A stretch of DNA of 41,267 nt, taken from Solirubrobacterales bacterium. Lineage in GTDB: Bacteria > Actinomycetota > Thermoleophilia > Solirubrobacterales > JACPNS01. The notes beneath the pieces are model-generated. The model saw only the letters and a list, made by a program, of their open reading frames with translations, made no database searches and had not been told where the DNA came from. The translations under genes were made by a program, and so were the position numbers. The stretch lies in the NCBI GenBank assembly GCA_016185345.1, contig JACPNS010000017.1, positions 1-41,267 of the forward strand, written 5' to 3'. Of this stretch, positions 24,854-33,266 are shown in pieces (position 1 is the stretch's first letter; each line of letters starts with the position of its first letter).

Positions 24854-25939
24854 TCAGTTTGCGCGCAGGCCCGACTTGTCACCGACGAGCCCGAGCGGCG
24901 TGACGCCAACCTGACCAGCGCTGTCGGTCACGCGACCGATCACGTGGGCGCCGCTGTAGTGCGTGCGAAGCAGCGTGTCTGCTGCGTCGGCGTGCTCGTG
25001 CGGGACGACGACGCAGAAGCCGCAGCCCATGTTGAAGACTTCGGCCATCTCGGCGTCGGAAACGCTCGCTGCCTTCTGGATCATCTCGAATATCGGCTGG
25101 GGCTTCAGCGGACTCTCGAATACGTAGCCAACGTCGCTGTTCAGGCGCAGGAGGTTGAGCACGCCGCCGCTGGTCAGGTGCGCGAGGCCGCGGACCTCGA
25201 CCGGCGACTTCAGCAACTCCATGATCGGTTTGACGTAAATCTCGGTCGGGATGAGCAGCTCTTCGCCGACTGACTTGCCGCCGAGTTCTTCGGGGGTGTC
25301 GGTGAGCGAGTAGCCGGCGTCATCGAGCAGCGCCTTGCGCGCGAGCGTGAGGCCGTTGCTGTGGATGCCCGAGCTGGGCAGTCCGATGATCACGTCTCCG
25401 GGCTCTATGCGATCGCCACTGATGATCTCATCGAGGGCGATTGTGCCGAAGGCTGCGCCGACGAGGTCAAACCCGTTCGGGCTCGGGTGACCCTTGATCA
25501 ACTCGGGAAGCTGCGCGAGCTCGCCGCCGGGGATCTCAACACCTGCGAGTTCTGCACCGACCTTCAAGCCTGTTGCGATACCCGCGAGCATCTCCGGCTC
25601 TGCGTGCTCGACGGCGATGTAGTCCACCAGTGCGATCGGCGTGGCCCCGACGCAGATCAGGTCGTTGACGCACATTGCCATGCAGTCGATCCCGACAGTG
25701 TCGAACTTGCCCATCTGCTCGGCGATGATCACCTTGCTGCCGACGCCGTCGGTGCCGATCGCAATGCCGAGGTTTTCGCCGACCTTCAGGACATTGGCGT
25801 AATGCCCGTTTCGCAGCTGGGCGAGGCTGGGCTTGCCGGTGTCGATCGTCGAGAGAATGCTGACCAGGGCGCTGGTCGCGGAATCTGCGTTTGTCGTGCT
25901 GACGCCTGCGGCGGCGTATGCGTCCTCATGAGCGCTCAC
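24854..25939 (-). CDS. purM: Phosphoribosylformylglycinamidine cyclo-ligase
   Basis: AIR synthetase, 361 aa, catalyses the fifth step of purine synthesis, closing the imidazole ring with ATP. Hallmarks are the N-terminal YAAAGVSTTNAD region, GIAIGTDGVGSKVIIAEQ, IDCMAMCVNDLICVGATPIALVDYIA, LIGLPSSGIHSNGLTLAR-like VIIGLPSSGIHSNG, LTSGGVLNLLRL and FNMGCGFCVVVP. The start is the GTG at 25939; TAGATT lies 7 nt upstream, with no Shine-Dalgarno sequence, as expected for a leaderless message. No other purine gene is in the window. Confidence 0.97.
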   Translation of the reverse strand: MSAHEDAYAAAGVSTTNADSATSALVSILSTIDTGKPSLAQLRNGHYANVLKVGENLGIAIGTDGVGSKVIIAEQMGKFDTVGIDCMAMCVNDLICVGATPIALVDYIAVEHAEPEMLAGIATGLKVGAELAGVEIPGGELAQLPELIKGHPSPNGFDLVGAAFGTIALDEIISGDRIEPGDVIIGLPSSGIHSNGLTLARKALLDDAGYSLTDTPEELGGKSVGEELLIPTEIYVKPIMELLKSPVEVRGLAHLTSGGVLNLLRLNSDVGYVFESPLKPQPIFEMIQKAASVSDAEMAEVFNMGCGFCVVVPHEHADAADTLLRTHYSGAHVIGRVTDSAGQVGVTPLGLVGDKSGLRAN

Positions 25940-25946
25940 GGGGGTG

Positions 25947-25952
25947 AATCTA
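25947..25952 (-). promoter_or_regulatory. Candidate -10 (TAGATT) for leaderless purM transcript
   Basis: TAGATT on the minus strand ends exactly 7 nt before the purM GTG, so the first transcribed base would be at the start codon. This also supports the chosen start. Confidence 0.5.
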
Positions 25953-26110
25953 GTTCACGGGCGGCACGGAACCTTGCAATTTTTCCTGTCTCGCATCCAG
26001 ATGTGCGAATAGGACGGCAGTGAAAACGGCGACGAGCTGTCTCCCCGAGCCAGCCTCTCCGGGGATCGTGCACGAGCACCCGTCACGCCGTAGCCGATTC
26101 GACCCGACAG

Positions 26111-26138
26111 CCCGCATAAGCCCGTCGTTATTTGCGGG
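26111..26138 (-). terminator. Hairpin spanning the uppP stop codon
   Basis: CCCGCA at 26111-26116 pairs with TGCGGG at 26133-26138, with TAA/TTA extending the stem beyond a 2-nt bulge. It overlaps the TAA stop of uppP. There is no T-run, so termination is only a suggestion. The rest of the 188-nt gap up to purM shows no gene. Confidence 0.35.
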
Positions 26139-26946
26139 GATTGCGCCGAGTGAACCACGTGACGCCTGCCGCGAGCGCCAGCCGATAGATCACGTACTTC
26201 ATCAAGCCGCGACCGCGGTTCTTGGATGCGATCAAGCGCGCGCTGGCGAATGAGCTGAAGAACGCGCCGAGGATGCCCAGCGCCATCGGCGCGCGCATGC
26301 TGGCGGGAAGCCCGTTCTGCTTCAGTCGCACGCCCTTCAAAACAGTCGCCCCGGCGATCACCGGCAGCGCGACATGCATGGAAAGCTCGCTTGCGCTCAG
26401 CGGATCAAATCCACGCGCCCGCGCGGCGACGATCGTTGAGCCCGAACGCGAAACCCCGGGGACCAGTGCAAGCGCCTGAGCGAGGCCGAGCGCGAGCCCG
26501 TCGCGCCAATCGGCATCCGCGCGCGGCCGAGCCCCTGAACGACCATCAGCCCAGGCCATCGCCGCAGATCCCGCGATCAGCCCAACAACAACGATCTCCG
26601 GCCGGCTGAGCTTCCCTTCGATGATCTTCTCCAAGCCGAGCGCCGCCGCCGCGGCCGGCGCCATCGAGCTGAGAATCATCCCGATCCGCCGGCCGTCGAT
26701 GTCGCGCACGGCCTCAAAGACTTCCTCGTGCAGAACGATCACAAGCGCCGCCGCCGTGCCGGCGTGCAGCGCAACTTCGAACGACTTGCGCAGCTCGGGG
26801 TCGAGCTCCACGTAGTCGCTGCCCAGCACCCACGGAGCGAGCACAAGGTGACCGGAGCTGGAAACCGGAAGCAGCTCTGTCGGGCCTTGGAGCAGCCCGT
26901 ACGCGAGGGCCTCGCCGAGGCCTAACTTTGCGTCCTTATCGGTCAC
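26128..26946 (-). CDS. uppP: Undecaprenyl-diphosphatase (UppP/BacA family)
   Basis: This 272-aa polytopic membrane enzyme dephosphorylates undecaprenyl diphosphate, recycling the lipid carrier for wall and surface-glycan synthesis. The family motifs are LLQGPTELLPVSSSGHLVL, with the catalytic Glu and Ser/His cluster, and the second motif GVSRSGSTIVAARARGF. The frame extends to 27027, but that would overlap the divergent DedA gene; the GTG at 26946 gives the usual length and has TAACCT exactly 7 nt before it, with no Shine-Dalgarno sequence. Homologues can confer bacitracin tolerance when overexpressed. Confidence 0.94.
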   Translation of the reverse strand: MTDKDAKLGLGEALAYGLLQGPTELLPVSSSGHLVLAPWVLGSDYVELDPELRKSFEVALHAGTAAALVIVLHEEVFEAVRDIDGRRIGMILSSMAPAAAAALGLEKIIEGKLSRPEIVVVGLIAGSAAMAWADGRSGARPRADADWRDGLALGLAQALALVPGVSRSGSTIVAARARGFDPLSASELSMHVALPVIAGATVLKGVRLKQNGLPASMRAPMALGILGAFFSSFASARLIASKNRGRGLMKYVIYRLALAAGVTWFTRRNPRK

Positions 26947-26953
26947 GCATGGG

Positions 26954-26984
26954 AGGTTACGGCCAGCAGGGTCTCGGCTAACCT
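26954..26984. promoter_or_regulatory. Divergent pair of TAACCT -10-like hexamers between uppP and dedA
   Basis: On the minus strand TAACCT (26959-26954) ends 7 nt before the uppP GTG. On the plus strand the identical hexamer (26979-26984) ends 11 nt before the DedA ATG. The intergenic space is only 49 nt, so the two promoters must share it. Confidence 0.45.
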
Positions 26985-26995
26985 GCGCCGCAGCC

Positions 26996-27664
26996 ATGAC
27001 ACTCCCTTTTCTGACCACCTCGAGCAATCAGATCGGCGGGATCGCCGGCAAGCTGGTGGACCTGATGGAGAGCATCGGCGGCCCCGGTGTCGCGATCGCT
27101 GTCGCTTCCGAGAACCTCTTCCCGCCGATTCCCAGTGAGCTGATCCTTCCGCTCGCCGGATTTACGGCCAGCCAGGCCGACGCGAACATGACGGTCGTCG
27201 GCGCGATTATCTGGGCGACGATCGGCTCGCTCGTCGGCGCGACGGTCCTCTACTACCTCGGCTATGCGATCGGACGCGATCGGGTCCGCGCGATCGTTCT
27301 GAAGATGCCGCTGGTCAAGATCACCGACCTGGACCGCACCGAGGCCTGGTACCTCAAGCACCAGACCAAGTCAGTCTTCTTCGGGCGCATGATTCCGATC
27401 TTTCGCAGCCTGATCTCGATTCCGGCGGGCGTCGAGCGCATGAAGTTCTCGCTGTTTCTGCTCTACACGGCAGCCGGCAGCCTGATCTGGAACACCGCGC
27501 TGATCGTGGCCGGCTACCAGCTCGGCTCGCGCTGGGACGAGGTCCAGAAGTACGTCGGTGCGTTCCAGAAGCTTGTGGTGGTGGCTGTGATCGTGGTTCT
27601 GATCTGGATCGGTTGGTACCTCTACAAGAACCGCGAACGCAAGCCGACCGACGTCGCCGAGTGA
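26996..27664 (+). CDS. DedA family (VTT/SNARE-associated domain) membrane protein
   Basis: This 222-aa protein has the DedA layout: a hydrophobic N-terminal re-entrant region with ENLFPPIPSELILPLAGF, a TM segment, and GRMIPIFRSLISIPAGVERM with the conserved Arg and Gly, then two C-terminal TM segments. DedA proteins include undecaprenyl phosphate and phospholipid translocases; next to uppP, lipid-carrier recycling is an attractive role but remains inference. Its stop overlaps the GTG of the aminotransferase gene (GTGA). Confidence 0.9.
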   Translation: MTLPFLTTSSNQIGGIAGKLVDLMESIGGPGVAIAVASENLFPPIPSELILPLAGFTASQADANMTVVGAIIWATIGSLVGATVLYYLGYAIGRDRVRAIVLKMPLVKITDLDRTEAWYLKHQTKSVFFGRMIPIFRSLISIPAGVERMKFSLFLLYTAAGSLIWNTALIVAGYQLGSRWDEVQKYVGAFQKLVVVAVIVVLIWIGWYLYKNRERKPTDVAE

Positions 27665-28746
27665 TCCCACTCTTTGACACCAGCACGCAGCTCGGGCCGC
27701 TGCGCCCGCAGATCGATGACGCGATCAAGCGCGTGCTTGACAGCGGTCGCTACATCCTTGGTCCAGAGGTCTCCGCCTTCGAAGATGAGTTCGCCGAGTA
27801 CGTCGGCGCCGACCACGCGATCGGAGTCGGCAACGGGACCGACGCGCTCAGCATCGCTCTGCTAGCGGCAGGCGTTGAGGCCGGCGATGACGTTGTCGTT
27901 CCTTCCTTCACCTTCTACGCCAGCGCCGAGGCGGCACTGACGATTGGCGCGAACGTCATCTACTGCGACGTCGACCCGGACACGCTCAACCTCACGGCCG
28001 AGACCGTCGCCGCTGCGCTGACGCCGAACACCACGGCCGTCATTGCCGTCCATCTGTTCGGACTGCCCGCGCCTGTTGACCAGCTGCGGCCGCTCGCCGA
28101 CGAGCACGACTTCAAGATCATCGAGGACGCGGCTCAGGCCGTCGGCGCGACGCTGGGCAGCGAGCGCGCAGGTTCGCTCGGCGACGTCGCGACGTTCAGC
28201 TTCTTCCCGTCGAAGAATCTCGGAGCCTTCGGCGACGCGGGAATCATCACGACCAACGATCCGCAGGTCAACGAGACCGCCCGGCTGCTGCGCCACCACG
28301 GCACGACCAACAAACAGCGGCACACGCTCGTCGGCTACAACTCGCGACTCGATGCGATCCAGGCCGCGCTGCTGCGAGTGCTGCTCCCGCACATCGATCT
28401 CTGGAATCGCGGCCGACAGAAGGCCGCTGCCGCTTACGCCGAGGCTGGCGTTGCCAGATTTGCGCGGCCGCAGCTCGTGCCGGCCGGGGCAGTGTCGGTC
28501 CACCACCTCTATGTCGTGCAACACGACGATCCAGATGATTTGGCCGAGGCGCTTGCTGAGCACGGGGTGGAGGCACGCGGCTACTACCGCACGCCGATCC
28601 ACCGCCAGCCGGCGACCGAGCAAGCGATCGACCTGCCCGCGACCGATCTGGCCGCCGCACGCAACCTCGCGCTACCGATGAGCCCCTCGCTGCGCGAGGA
28701 TCAGGTCCACGCAGTTGTTTCTGCGCTGGAAAAAGCGCACGGGTAG
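27661..28746 (+). CDS. DegT/DnrJ/EryC1 family nucleotide-sugar aminotransferase
   Basis: This is a PLP-dependent fold-type I aminotransferase of 362 aa. The start is the GTG at 27661 (MIPLFDTSTQLGPLRPQID), which overlaps the DedA stop by 4 nt; the longer frame to 27613 is not family-like. Motifs are HAIGVGNGTDALSIALLAAG, VVVPSFTFYASAEA, IEDAAQAVGAT and the PLP-binding Lys185 in FFPSKNLGAFGDAG. Such enzymes aminate keto-sugars on nucleotide carriers. The CapD-like dehydratase downstream could supply the keto-sugar. Confidence 0.94.
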   Translation: MIPLFDTSTQLGPLRPQIDDAIKRVLDSGRYILGPEVSAFEDEFAEYVGADHAIGVGNGTDALSIALLAAGVEAGDDVVVPSFTFYASAEAALTIGANVIYCDVDPDTLNLTAETVAAALTPNTTAVIAVHLFGLPAPVDQLRPLADEHDFKIIEDAAQAVGATLGSERAGSLGDVATFSFFPSKNLGAFGDAGIITTNDPQVNETARLLRHHGTTNKQRHTLVGYNSRLDAIQAALLRVLLPHIDLWNRGRQKAAAAYAEAGVARFARPQLVPAGAVSVHHLYVVQHDDPDDLAEALAEHGVEARGYYRTPIHRQPATEQAIDLPATDLAAARNLALPMSPSLREDQVHAVVSALEKAHG

Positions 28747-29754
28747 ATGAAGGTCTGGGTTGACCTGACCAACTCGCCGCACGTGCTCGTGCTGCGACCG
28801 GTCATTGAAGCCCTGCGCGCCGACGGCCACAAGGTTGAGGTGACCGCGCGCGATTTTGCCCAGACGCTCGCGCTGCTCGATCGGTACGGAATGCCGCACG
28901 CGGCGATTGGCCATCACCGCGGTGGGCACGCAGCCAGCAAGGCCATTGGTTTGTTCTCGCGCTCGGCCGCGCTGCTTCGCTGGTCACGCGGAAAAGACTT
29001 CGATCTTGCGATCGGACATGGCTCGAACGACATCACGGTCGCAGCGAAGTTCCGCAGGATCCCGGCGGTGACGATGTTCGACTACGAATGGGCGAAGGTC
29101 CAGCACGCGATCAACTGCCGCTTCACGGCGCGGACGATCGTCCCGGACGTGATCCCCGAGGAGCGGCTCTATTCGTACGGCGCCAAGGGCAAGATCTTTG
29201 GCTATCCCGGTTTGAAGGAGGAGTACTACCTCTCGGACTTCGAGCCCGATGAGTCGGTGCTTGACGAGCTGGGGCTTGATCGGTCGAAGAAGCTCGTGCT
29301 GCTGCGCACGCCGCCGGATGTTTCGTTGTACCACCGGCTTGAGAACGATCTCTTTCCGCGGCTGATCGAGGTGTTGGCTGCGGATGAGTCGGTGCAGGTT
29401 GTCGCGCTTCCGCGTACGCCCGAGCAGCGCGAGGAGTTGGTCAAGGCCGCGCACTCGAACATTGTGATTCCTGAAGGGGCCGTGGACGGGCCTTCGTTGG
29501 TTGCGCTGGTCGATGCAGTCATCGGCGCGGGGGGCACGATGAACCGGGAGGCCGTCGCGCTCGGCACGCCGGTTTGGACCACGTTCGCCGGTCGCCTCGG
29601 CGCGGTTGATGAAGAGCTCCTCGCCGACGGCCGTTTGAATCGACTGGAAGATCTGGACGGACTCGAAATCGTCAAGCGCTCTGGTGCCGGCAGCGACCGC
29701 ATCCGCCGCGACCCGAAGTTCCTGGCCGATCTCACCCTCGGCGCTGCTCGCTGA
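28747..29754 (+). CDS. DUF354 family protein (GT-B/UDP-GlcNAc 2-epimerase-like)
   Basis: This 335-aa protein starts with the typical DUF354 opening MKVWVDLTNSPHVLVLRPVI. It has TARDFAQT, a YGMPHAAIGHHRGG loop, FDLAIGHGSNDITVAAKFRRIP and VTMFDYEWAK, and in the C-terminal half a donor-site-like AVIGAGGTMNREAVALGTPVWT. The fold resembles GT-B glycosyltransferases and UDP-GlcNAc 2-epimerase. The specific reaction is unknown. Its ATG follows the aminotransferase stop directly (TAG-ATG), so the two are an operon. Confidence 0.88.
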   Translation: MKVWVDLTNSPHVLVLRPVIEALRADGHKVEVTARDFAQTLALLDRYGMPHAAIGHHRGGHAASKAIGLFSRSAALLRWSRGKDFDLAIGHGSNDITVAAKFRRIPAVTMFDYEWAKVQHAINCRFTARTIVPDVIPEERLYSYGAKGKIFGYPGLKEEYYLSDFEPDESVLDELGLDRSKKLVLLRTPPDVSLYHRLENDLFPRLIEVLAADESVQVVALPRTPEQREELVKAAHSNIVIPEGAVDGPSLVALVDAVIGAGGTMNREAVALGTPVWTTFAGRLGAVDEELLADGRLNRLEDLDGLEIVKRSGAGSDRIRRDPKFLADLTLGAAR

Positions 29755-29798
29755 AGCAGCAAGCGCTGCACACTCGGGAAATCCCGCGCGACCCCCCG

Positions 29799-29804
29799 TA
29801 GACT
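29799..29804 (+). promoter_or_regulatory. Candidate -10 (TAGACT) for leaderless CapD-like gene
   Basis: TAGACT ends exactly 7 nt before the ATG at 29812. No Shine-Dalgarno sequence lies in between. Confidence 0.5.
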
Positions 29805-29811
29805 CATCTCC

Positions 29812-31725
29812 ATGCCCGGAGCCCGACTGACCCGCAGGATGCGGCGTTCAGTGATGTTGCATCGCACGCAGCAAATCCTCACTGACGCAGCACTCGTCTC
29901 GATTGCCTTCTTCGGCGCCTTCTGGTTGGTCTTCAACAGCTCGATCCCGGCGCGCGTTGGCGTGGACGGGGTCCCGCCGCGTTATGAGGATCTCTTCTGG
30001 ACCGTTCTGCCCTTTGCAGTTGCCGGCAAGGTCGCCGTCTTCGCGCTCTTTGGCAGCTACTCGAAGTGGTGGCGTTACACCGACTCACACGACTTCCGTC
30101 GCCTGGTCCAGGCCGTCGTTCTGGGCAGCCTTCTGCTCGTGGGTGGCGTGTACCTGGTGCAGCCGGCCGGCATTGCGCTTCCGCGATCAGTTGCGGCCTT
30201 CGACTTCCTACTCACCCTTCTGCTGATCGGTGGCTCGCGCTTTCTCGTGCGCAGCGTCGTCGAGAAACCGATGCGCGGATACAAACTCCCGAGCGGCCGT
30301 GAGATCCTGATCGTCGGCGCCGGCGACGGCGGCCAGATGGTCGCGCGCGAAATGCTCAAGAACCCCGAGCTCGGCGAAACGCCGATCGGCTTCATCGACG
30401 ACGACCCGCGCAAGTCCGGCGCGCGCATGGTTGGCCTAAAAGTTCTCGGCCGCACCAAACAACTTCCGCAGATTCTCGAAGAGGCTGAGCCCGACGAAGT
30501 GATCATCGCGATCCCTTCCGCGCCGGGCTCGCTCAGAGAGAATGTCGTATCGGCCTGCCGTGAGCGCAACATCCCGGTCCGCACCCTGCCGACCGTCTTT
30601 GAGCTCCTGCGCGGCGACGTCAACCTCGTCAAGCAGCTTCGTGAAGTCCAGGTCGAGGACATCCTCGGCCGCGACCCGATCATCATGCAACTCGACCGCA
30701 TGGGCGCATATCTCGCGGGTGAAGTCGTGATGGTCACCGGCGCTGGCGGATCGATCGGCAGCGAGCTCTGCCGCCAGATCGCACGCGTTCGGCCAAGGAA
30801 GATCATCCTCGTTGACCACGCCGAGGACAACCTCTTCAACATTCGCCGCGAGCTGGAAGACGACCGGCACTTCGGCAGCGTCGAGGCGGTGCTCGGGGAC
30901 TGCAAGGACGTCCCGCGCATGCAGCAGATCTTCGAGGAGTTCAAGCCGCAGATCGTCTTCCACGCCGCCGCCTACAAGCACGTGCAGCTGATGCAGGAGA
31001 ACCCCGTCGAGGCGATCCGCAACAACGCGATCGCGACGCGCTCGGTGGCCGAACTCGCCGGACAGGCCGGTGTGCGCCGCTTTGTTCTGGTCAGCACTGA
31101 CAAGGCCGTCAAGCCCAAGACCACGATGGGGGCATCCAAGGCGCTTGCCGAGTGGGCGATCGAGTCGGCGCAGTCGCGCCACGAAGGCACCACTTACTGC
31201 TCGGTGCGATTCGGCAACGTGCTCGGATCGTCTGGATCTGTCGTGCCGATCTTCCGCCGCCAGATCGCAAGCGGCGGCCCGGTCACGGTCACGCACCCCG
31301 AAATGACTCGCTACTTCATGACGATCCCAGAGGCCGTGCAGCTGATCATCCGCGCCGGCGACCTCGGCCACGGCGGTGAAGTCTTCGTGCTCGAGATGGG
31401 CGAGCCCGTGAAGATCATCGACCTCGCGCGCAACATGATCTCGCTCGCCGGGTTGGATCCAGACGTGGACATTCCGATCGTCGTCACCGCGCCATCTCCC
31501 GGCGAAAAGCTGCACGAAGACCTCTACAACCCCGACGAGACTCCGCGGGAAACGAAGGCCGAAAAGATCGTCCGCGCCGAGCGGATGACGATGGACCCGG
31601 CCCGGGTCGAGGAGATCTTTGATGAGGTAGAACGCCTTATGGTCATCGGTAAGCCGCAGGCCCTGGCAGATCTGGTCCAGGCCGCGGCCGGCCTGACCTC
31701 CGAATCCGCGTTACCTGAGTCCTAG
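29812..31725 (+). CDS. CapD/FlaA1-like nucleotide-sugar dehydratase/epimerase
   Basis: This 637-aa membrane protein of the long extended SDR family has four N-terminal TM helices (about 20-150). A CoA-binding-like Rossmann module follows (ILIVGAGDGGQMVAREML, about 165-280). The catalytic SDR domain (from about 300) has VTGAGGSIGSELCRQIARV. The active-site region reads LVSTDKAVKPKTTMGASKALAEW, with Met in place of the usual Tyr of YxxxK, as known for PglF/WbpM-type 4,6-dehydratases. These convert UDP-GlcNAc-type sugars to 4-keto products. Upstream, the DegT aminotransferase could use this product. An aminated deoxy-sugar on a surface glycan is the inferred outcome. Confidence 0.93.
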   Translation: MPGARLTRRMRRSVMLHRTQQILTDAALVSIAFFGAFWLVFNSSIPARVGVDGVPPRYEDLFWTVLPFAVAGKVAVFALFGSYSKWWRYTDSHDFRRLVQAVVLGSLLLVGGVYLVQPAGIALPRSVAAFDFLLTLLLIGGSRFLVRSVVEKPMRGYKLPSGREILIVGAGDGGQMVAREMLKNPELGETPIGFIDDDPRKSGARMVGLKVLGRTKQLPQILEEAEPDEVIIAIPSAPGSLRENVVSACRERNIPVRTLPTVFELLRGDVNLVKQLREVQVEDILGRDPIIMQLDRMGAYLAGEVVMVTGAGGSIGSELCRQIARVRPRKIILVDHAEDNLFNIRRELEDDRHFGSVEAVLGDCKDVPRMQQIFEEFKPQIVFHAAAYKHVQLMQENPVEAIRNNAIATRSVAELAGQAGVRRFVLVSTDKAVKPKTTMGASKALAEWAIESAQSRHEGTTYCSVRFGNVLGSSGSVVPIFRRQIASGGPVTVTHPEMTRYFMTIPEAVQLIIRAGDLGHGGEVFVLEMGEPVKIIDLARNMISLAGLDPDVDIPIVVTAPSPGEKLHEDLYNPDETPRETKAEKIVRAERMTMDPARVEEIFDEVERLMVIGKPQALADLVQAAAGLTSESALPES

Positions 31726-31776
31726 ACTCCAACCTTCGGCAGATGCGCGCCTGCGCGTATCGACCAAAATCGCACT

Positions 31777-33045
31777 GTGGGCGAACTCAAAGACATACTC
31801 CTGAATTTCGGCGCGATCGCCGGCTTTGCCGGTTTGATCGGGCTGGCCGTGCTCTCGATGCTCTACTTCAGCCAGGCGCGCGACGTGCGCAGGTTGCGCG
31901 AGTGGGCAGGCCGCGAGCCCGAGCGCGCCGGAGAGATTGAGCTTCGCGCGCAGCAGATTGCTTCGCAGGCAATTGCGCAGGCTTATGAGTCGATGGCATT
32001 GCGCCAGTCTGAGGCATCGGCTGCCGCCAGCCTTACTCAGGACGCCGGAGTGGAAATCTCTTCCGCGCCATTGGTTGCCGCAGATGCCGGTCAGACCGAG
32101 GTGGCCGAGACAGCGCTCGCGCAGAATGACCCGCAGGAGACGCAGGCGCATGATGTTGTGGCGCACGAGTTTGGCGATGAAGAGTCCTCCGATGAGCGAC
32201 CCGCAGATGCCACCGAGGCCGAAGTGGCAACCGACGCCGGACGCCCGCACGAGCAGAGCGACGAGGTCGCCGAGCACGCGCCGTATGAAGTCGCCGCCGC
32301 GAGCGCCGGAGCCGACGACATGGTCATGCGTCCGGCCCCGTCCGAGGACAACGCCGCCGTACCCGGCGCGCCAGCTGACCCAGATCAAAACCGCTTGACC
32401 CCCTCCACGCCGGCAGCAGCCCGGGCCGCAGCACCGTTGCCCCCGCTTCCGCCGTTGGACACCTCAGAGTTCACGGCCATCCGCACGCCCAACACGCCCC
32501 CGATTCCGGACTACTACCTCTCGACTGGATCCACTGGCTCCGGTCACTTCGAAGCGGTTGATCCGCCGTCGGATCACCGCAGCCGCGTGCCCTTCGCCGT
32601 CGCCGGTGTGCTCGTCGCAGTCTTCGCCGTGATCCTGATTGGCACGCAGCTGATTGGCGGCGGAGATGGACCGAAGACGGCAGACAAGGGCACCCCCGCC
32701 TCGTCGCAAGAAACCAAGAACACGGCAACCAACCGTGACCCGCGCATCAATCGCGCCGCGGTCACCGTCGCTGTTCTGAACGGCACCGACACAGCGGGCA
32801 TAGCCGCCACGGCCGCCACCGGCCTGAACAAGGCCGGCTTCACCGACACCACAACCGGCAACCTCAACGACGGCACCGTGCGCCCGACGAGCATCGTCTA
32901 CTACGCGTCCGGCAGCAAACAGGAGGCGACTGAGGTGGCGAAGGAGTTGGCCGTCAAGGAAGTCGTGCCGGCGAATGATGACGTGCTGGCGGCTGGTGGG
33001 TCTGTGCCGGTGATTGTGGTGCTTGGCGCTAACTTCGGGCAGTAG
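31777..33045 (+). CDS. Membrane protein with C-terminal LytR_C domain
   Basis: This 422-aa protein starts with GTG (MGELKDILLNFGAI). It has one TM segment near the N terminus (about 8-30), then a long acidic Ala/Glu/Asp-rich low-complexity cytoplasmic region to about 265, a second TM (about 272-295, VPFAVAGVLVAVFAVILIG), and a C-terminal LytR_C domain (about 327-420, VTVAVLNGTDTAGIAATAATGLNKAGF, then IVYYASGSKQEATEVAKEL). It lacks the LytR-CpsA-Psr catalytic domain, so it is not a glycopolymer ligase itself. Two TMs place both termini on the same, probably outer, side, or the acidic middle inside. Function is unknown; the neighbours suggest the envelope. Confidence 0.8.
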   Translation: MGELKDILLNFGAIAGFAGLIGLAVLSMLYFSQARDVRRLREWAGREPERAGEIELRAQQIASQAIAQAYESMALRQSEASAAASLTQDAGVEISSAPLVAADAGQTEVAETALAQNDPQETQAHDVVAHEFGDEESSDERPADATEAEVATDAGRPHEQSDEVAEHAPYEVAAASAGADDMVMRPAPSEDNAAVPGAPADPDQNRLTPSTPAAARAAAPLPPLPPLDTSEFTAIRTPNTPPIPDYYLSTGSTGSGHFEAVDPPSDHRSRVPFAVAGVLVAVFAVILIGTQLIGGGDGPKTADKGTPASSQETKNTATNRDPRINRAAVTVAVLNGTDTAGIAATAATGLNKAGFTDTTTGNLNDGTVRPTSIVYYASGSKQEATEVAKELAVKEVVPANDDVLAAGGSVPVIVVLGANFGQ

Positions 33046-33266
33046 CTCGGCGCGCGCGACCGAAAACTTTTCGTTTTCCGCGGTAACCCGTGTGGGTTTC
33101 GTGTATTGTGGCCGCATCAGACCGCCTATACGGGTGTCCTGAATGAACGTAAACTCGGCATAGTGAGCCTATCGGCCGACCATGAAGGCGAATTTATCGG
33201 GCGAGCCTCAATCCCCATCACCCGAACGATCCACTTTATGAAAACCTGTCTCGCTCGGAGGAACTT
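33046..33266. other. 221-nt leader before the giant RHS gene
   Basis: This stretch is AT-richer than its surroundings. It contains a small hairpin (GAAAAC/GTTTTC near 33063-33078) and a second one (AACCC/GGGTT, 33085-33098) followed by TTTCGTG, which together might terminate the LytR_C gene, and a TATTGT hexamer at 33104-33109. No known riboswitch consensus or short gene could be recognised. GGAGG at 33257-33261 serves the downstream ATG. Confidence 0.5.
33257..33261 (+). promoter_or_regulatory. Ribosome binding site of the giant RHS gene
   Basis: GGAGG ends 5 nt before the ATG at 33267. The ATG opens a signal peptide, so this site fixes the start of an otherwise open-ended frame. Confidence 0.75.

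Noticed and set aside
24095-25273. 392-aa plus-strand frame across the kinase and purM genes
   Set aside because: It spans two well-supported minus-strand genes and shows no domain; antisense artefact.
30436-31515. 359-aa minus-strand frame opposite the CapD-like gene
   Set aside because: No recognisable motif, His/Asp/Arg-rich shadow of a strongly conserved SDR gene.
33046-33266. c-di-GMP or other riboswitch before the RHS gene
   Set aside because: The HD-GYP gene in the window prompted a check, but the conserved GEMM core sequence and other familiar aptamer motifs were not found.
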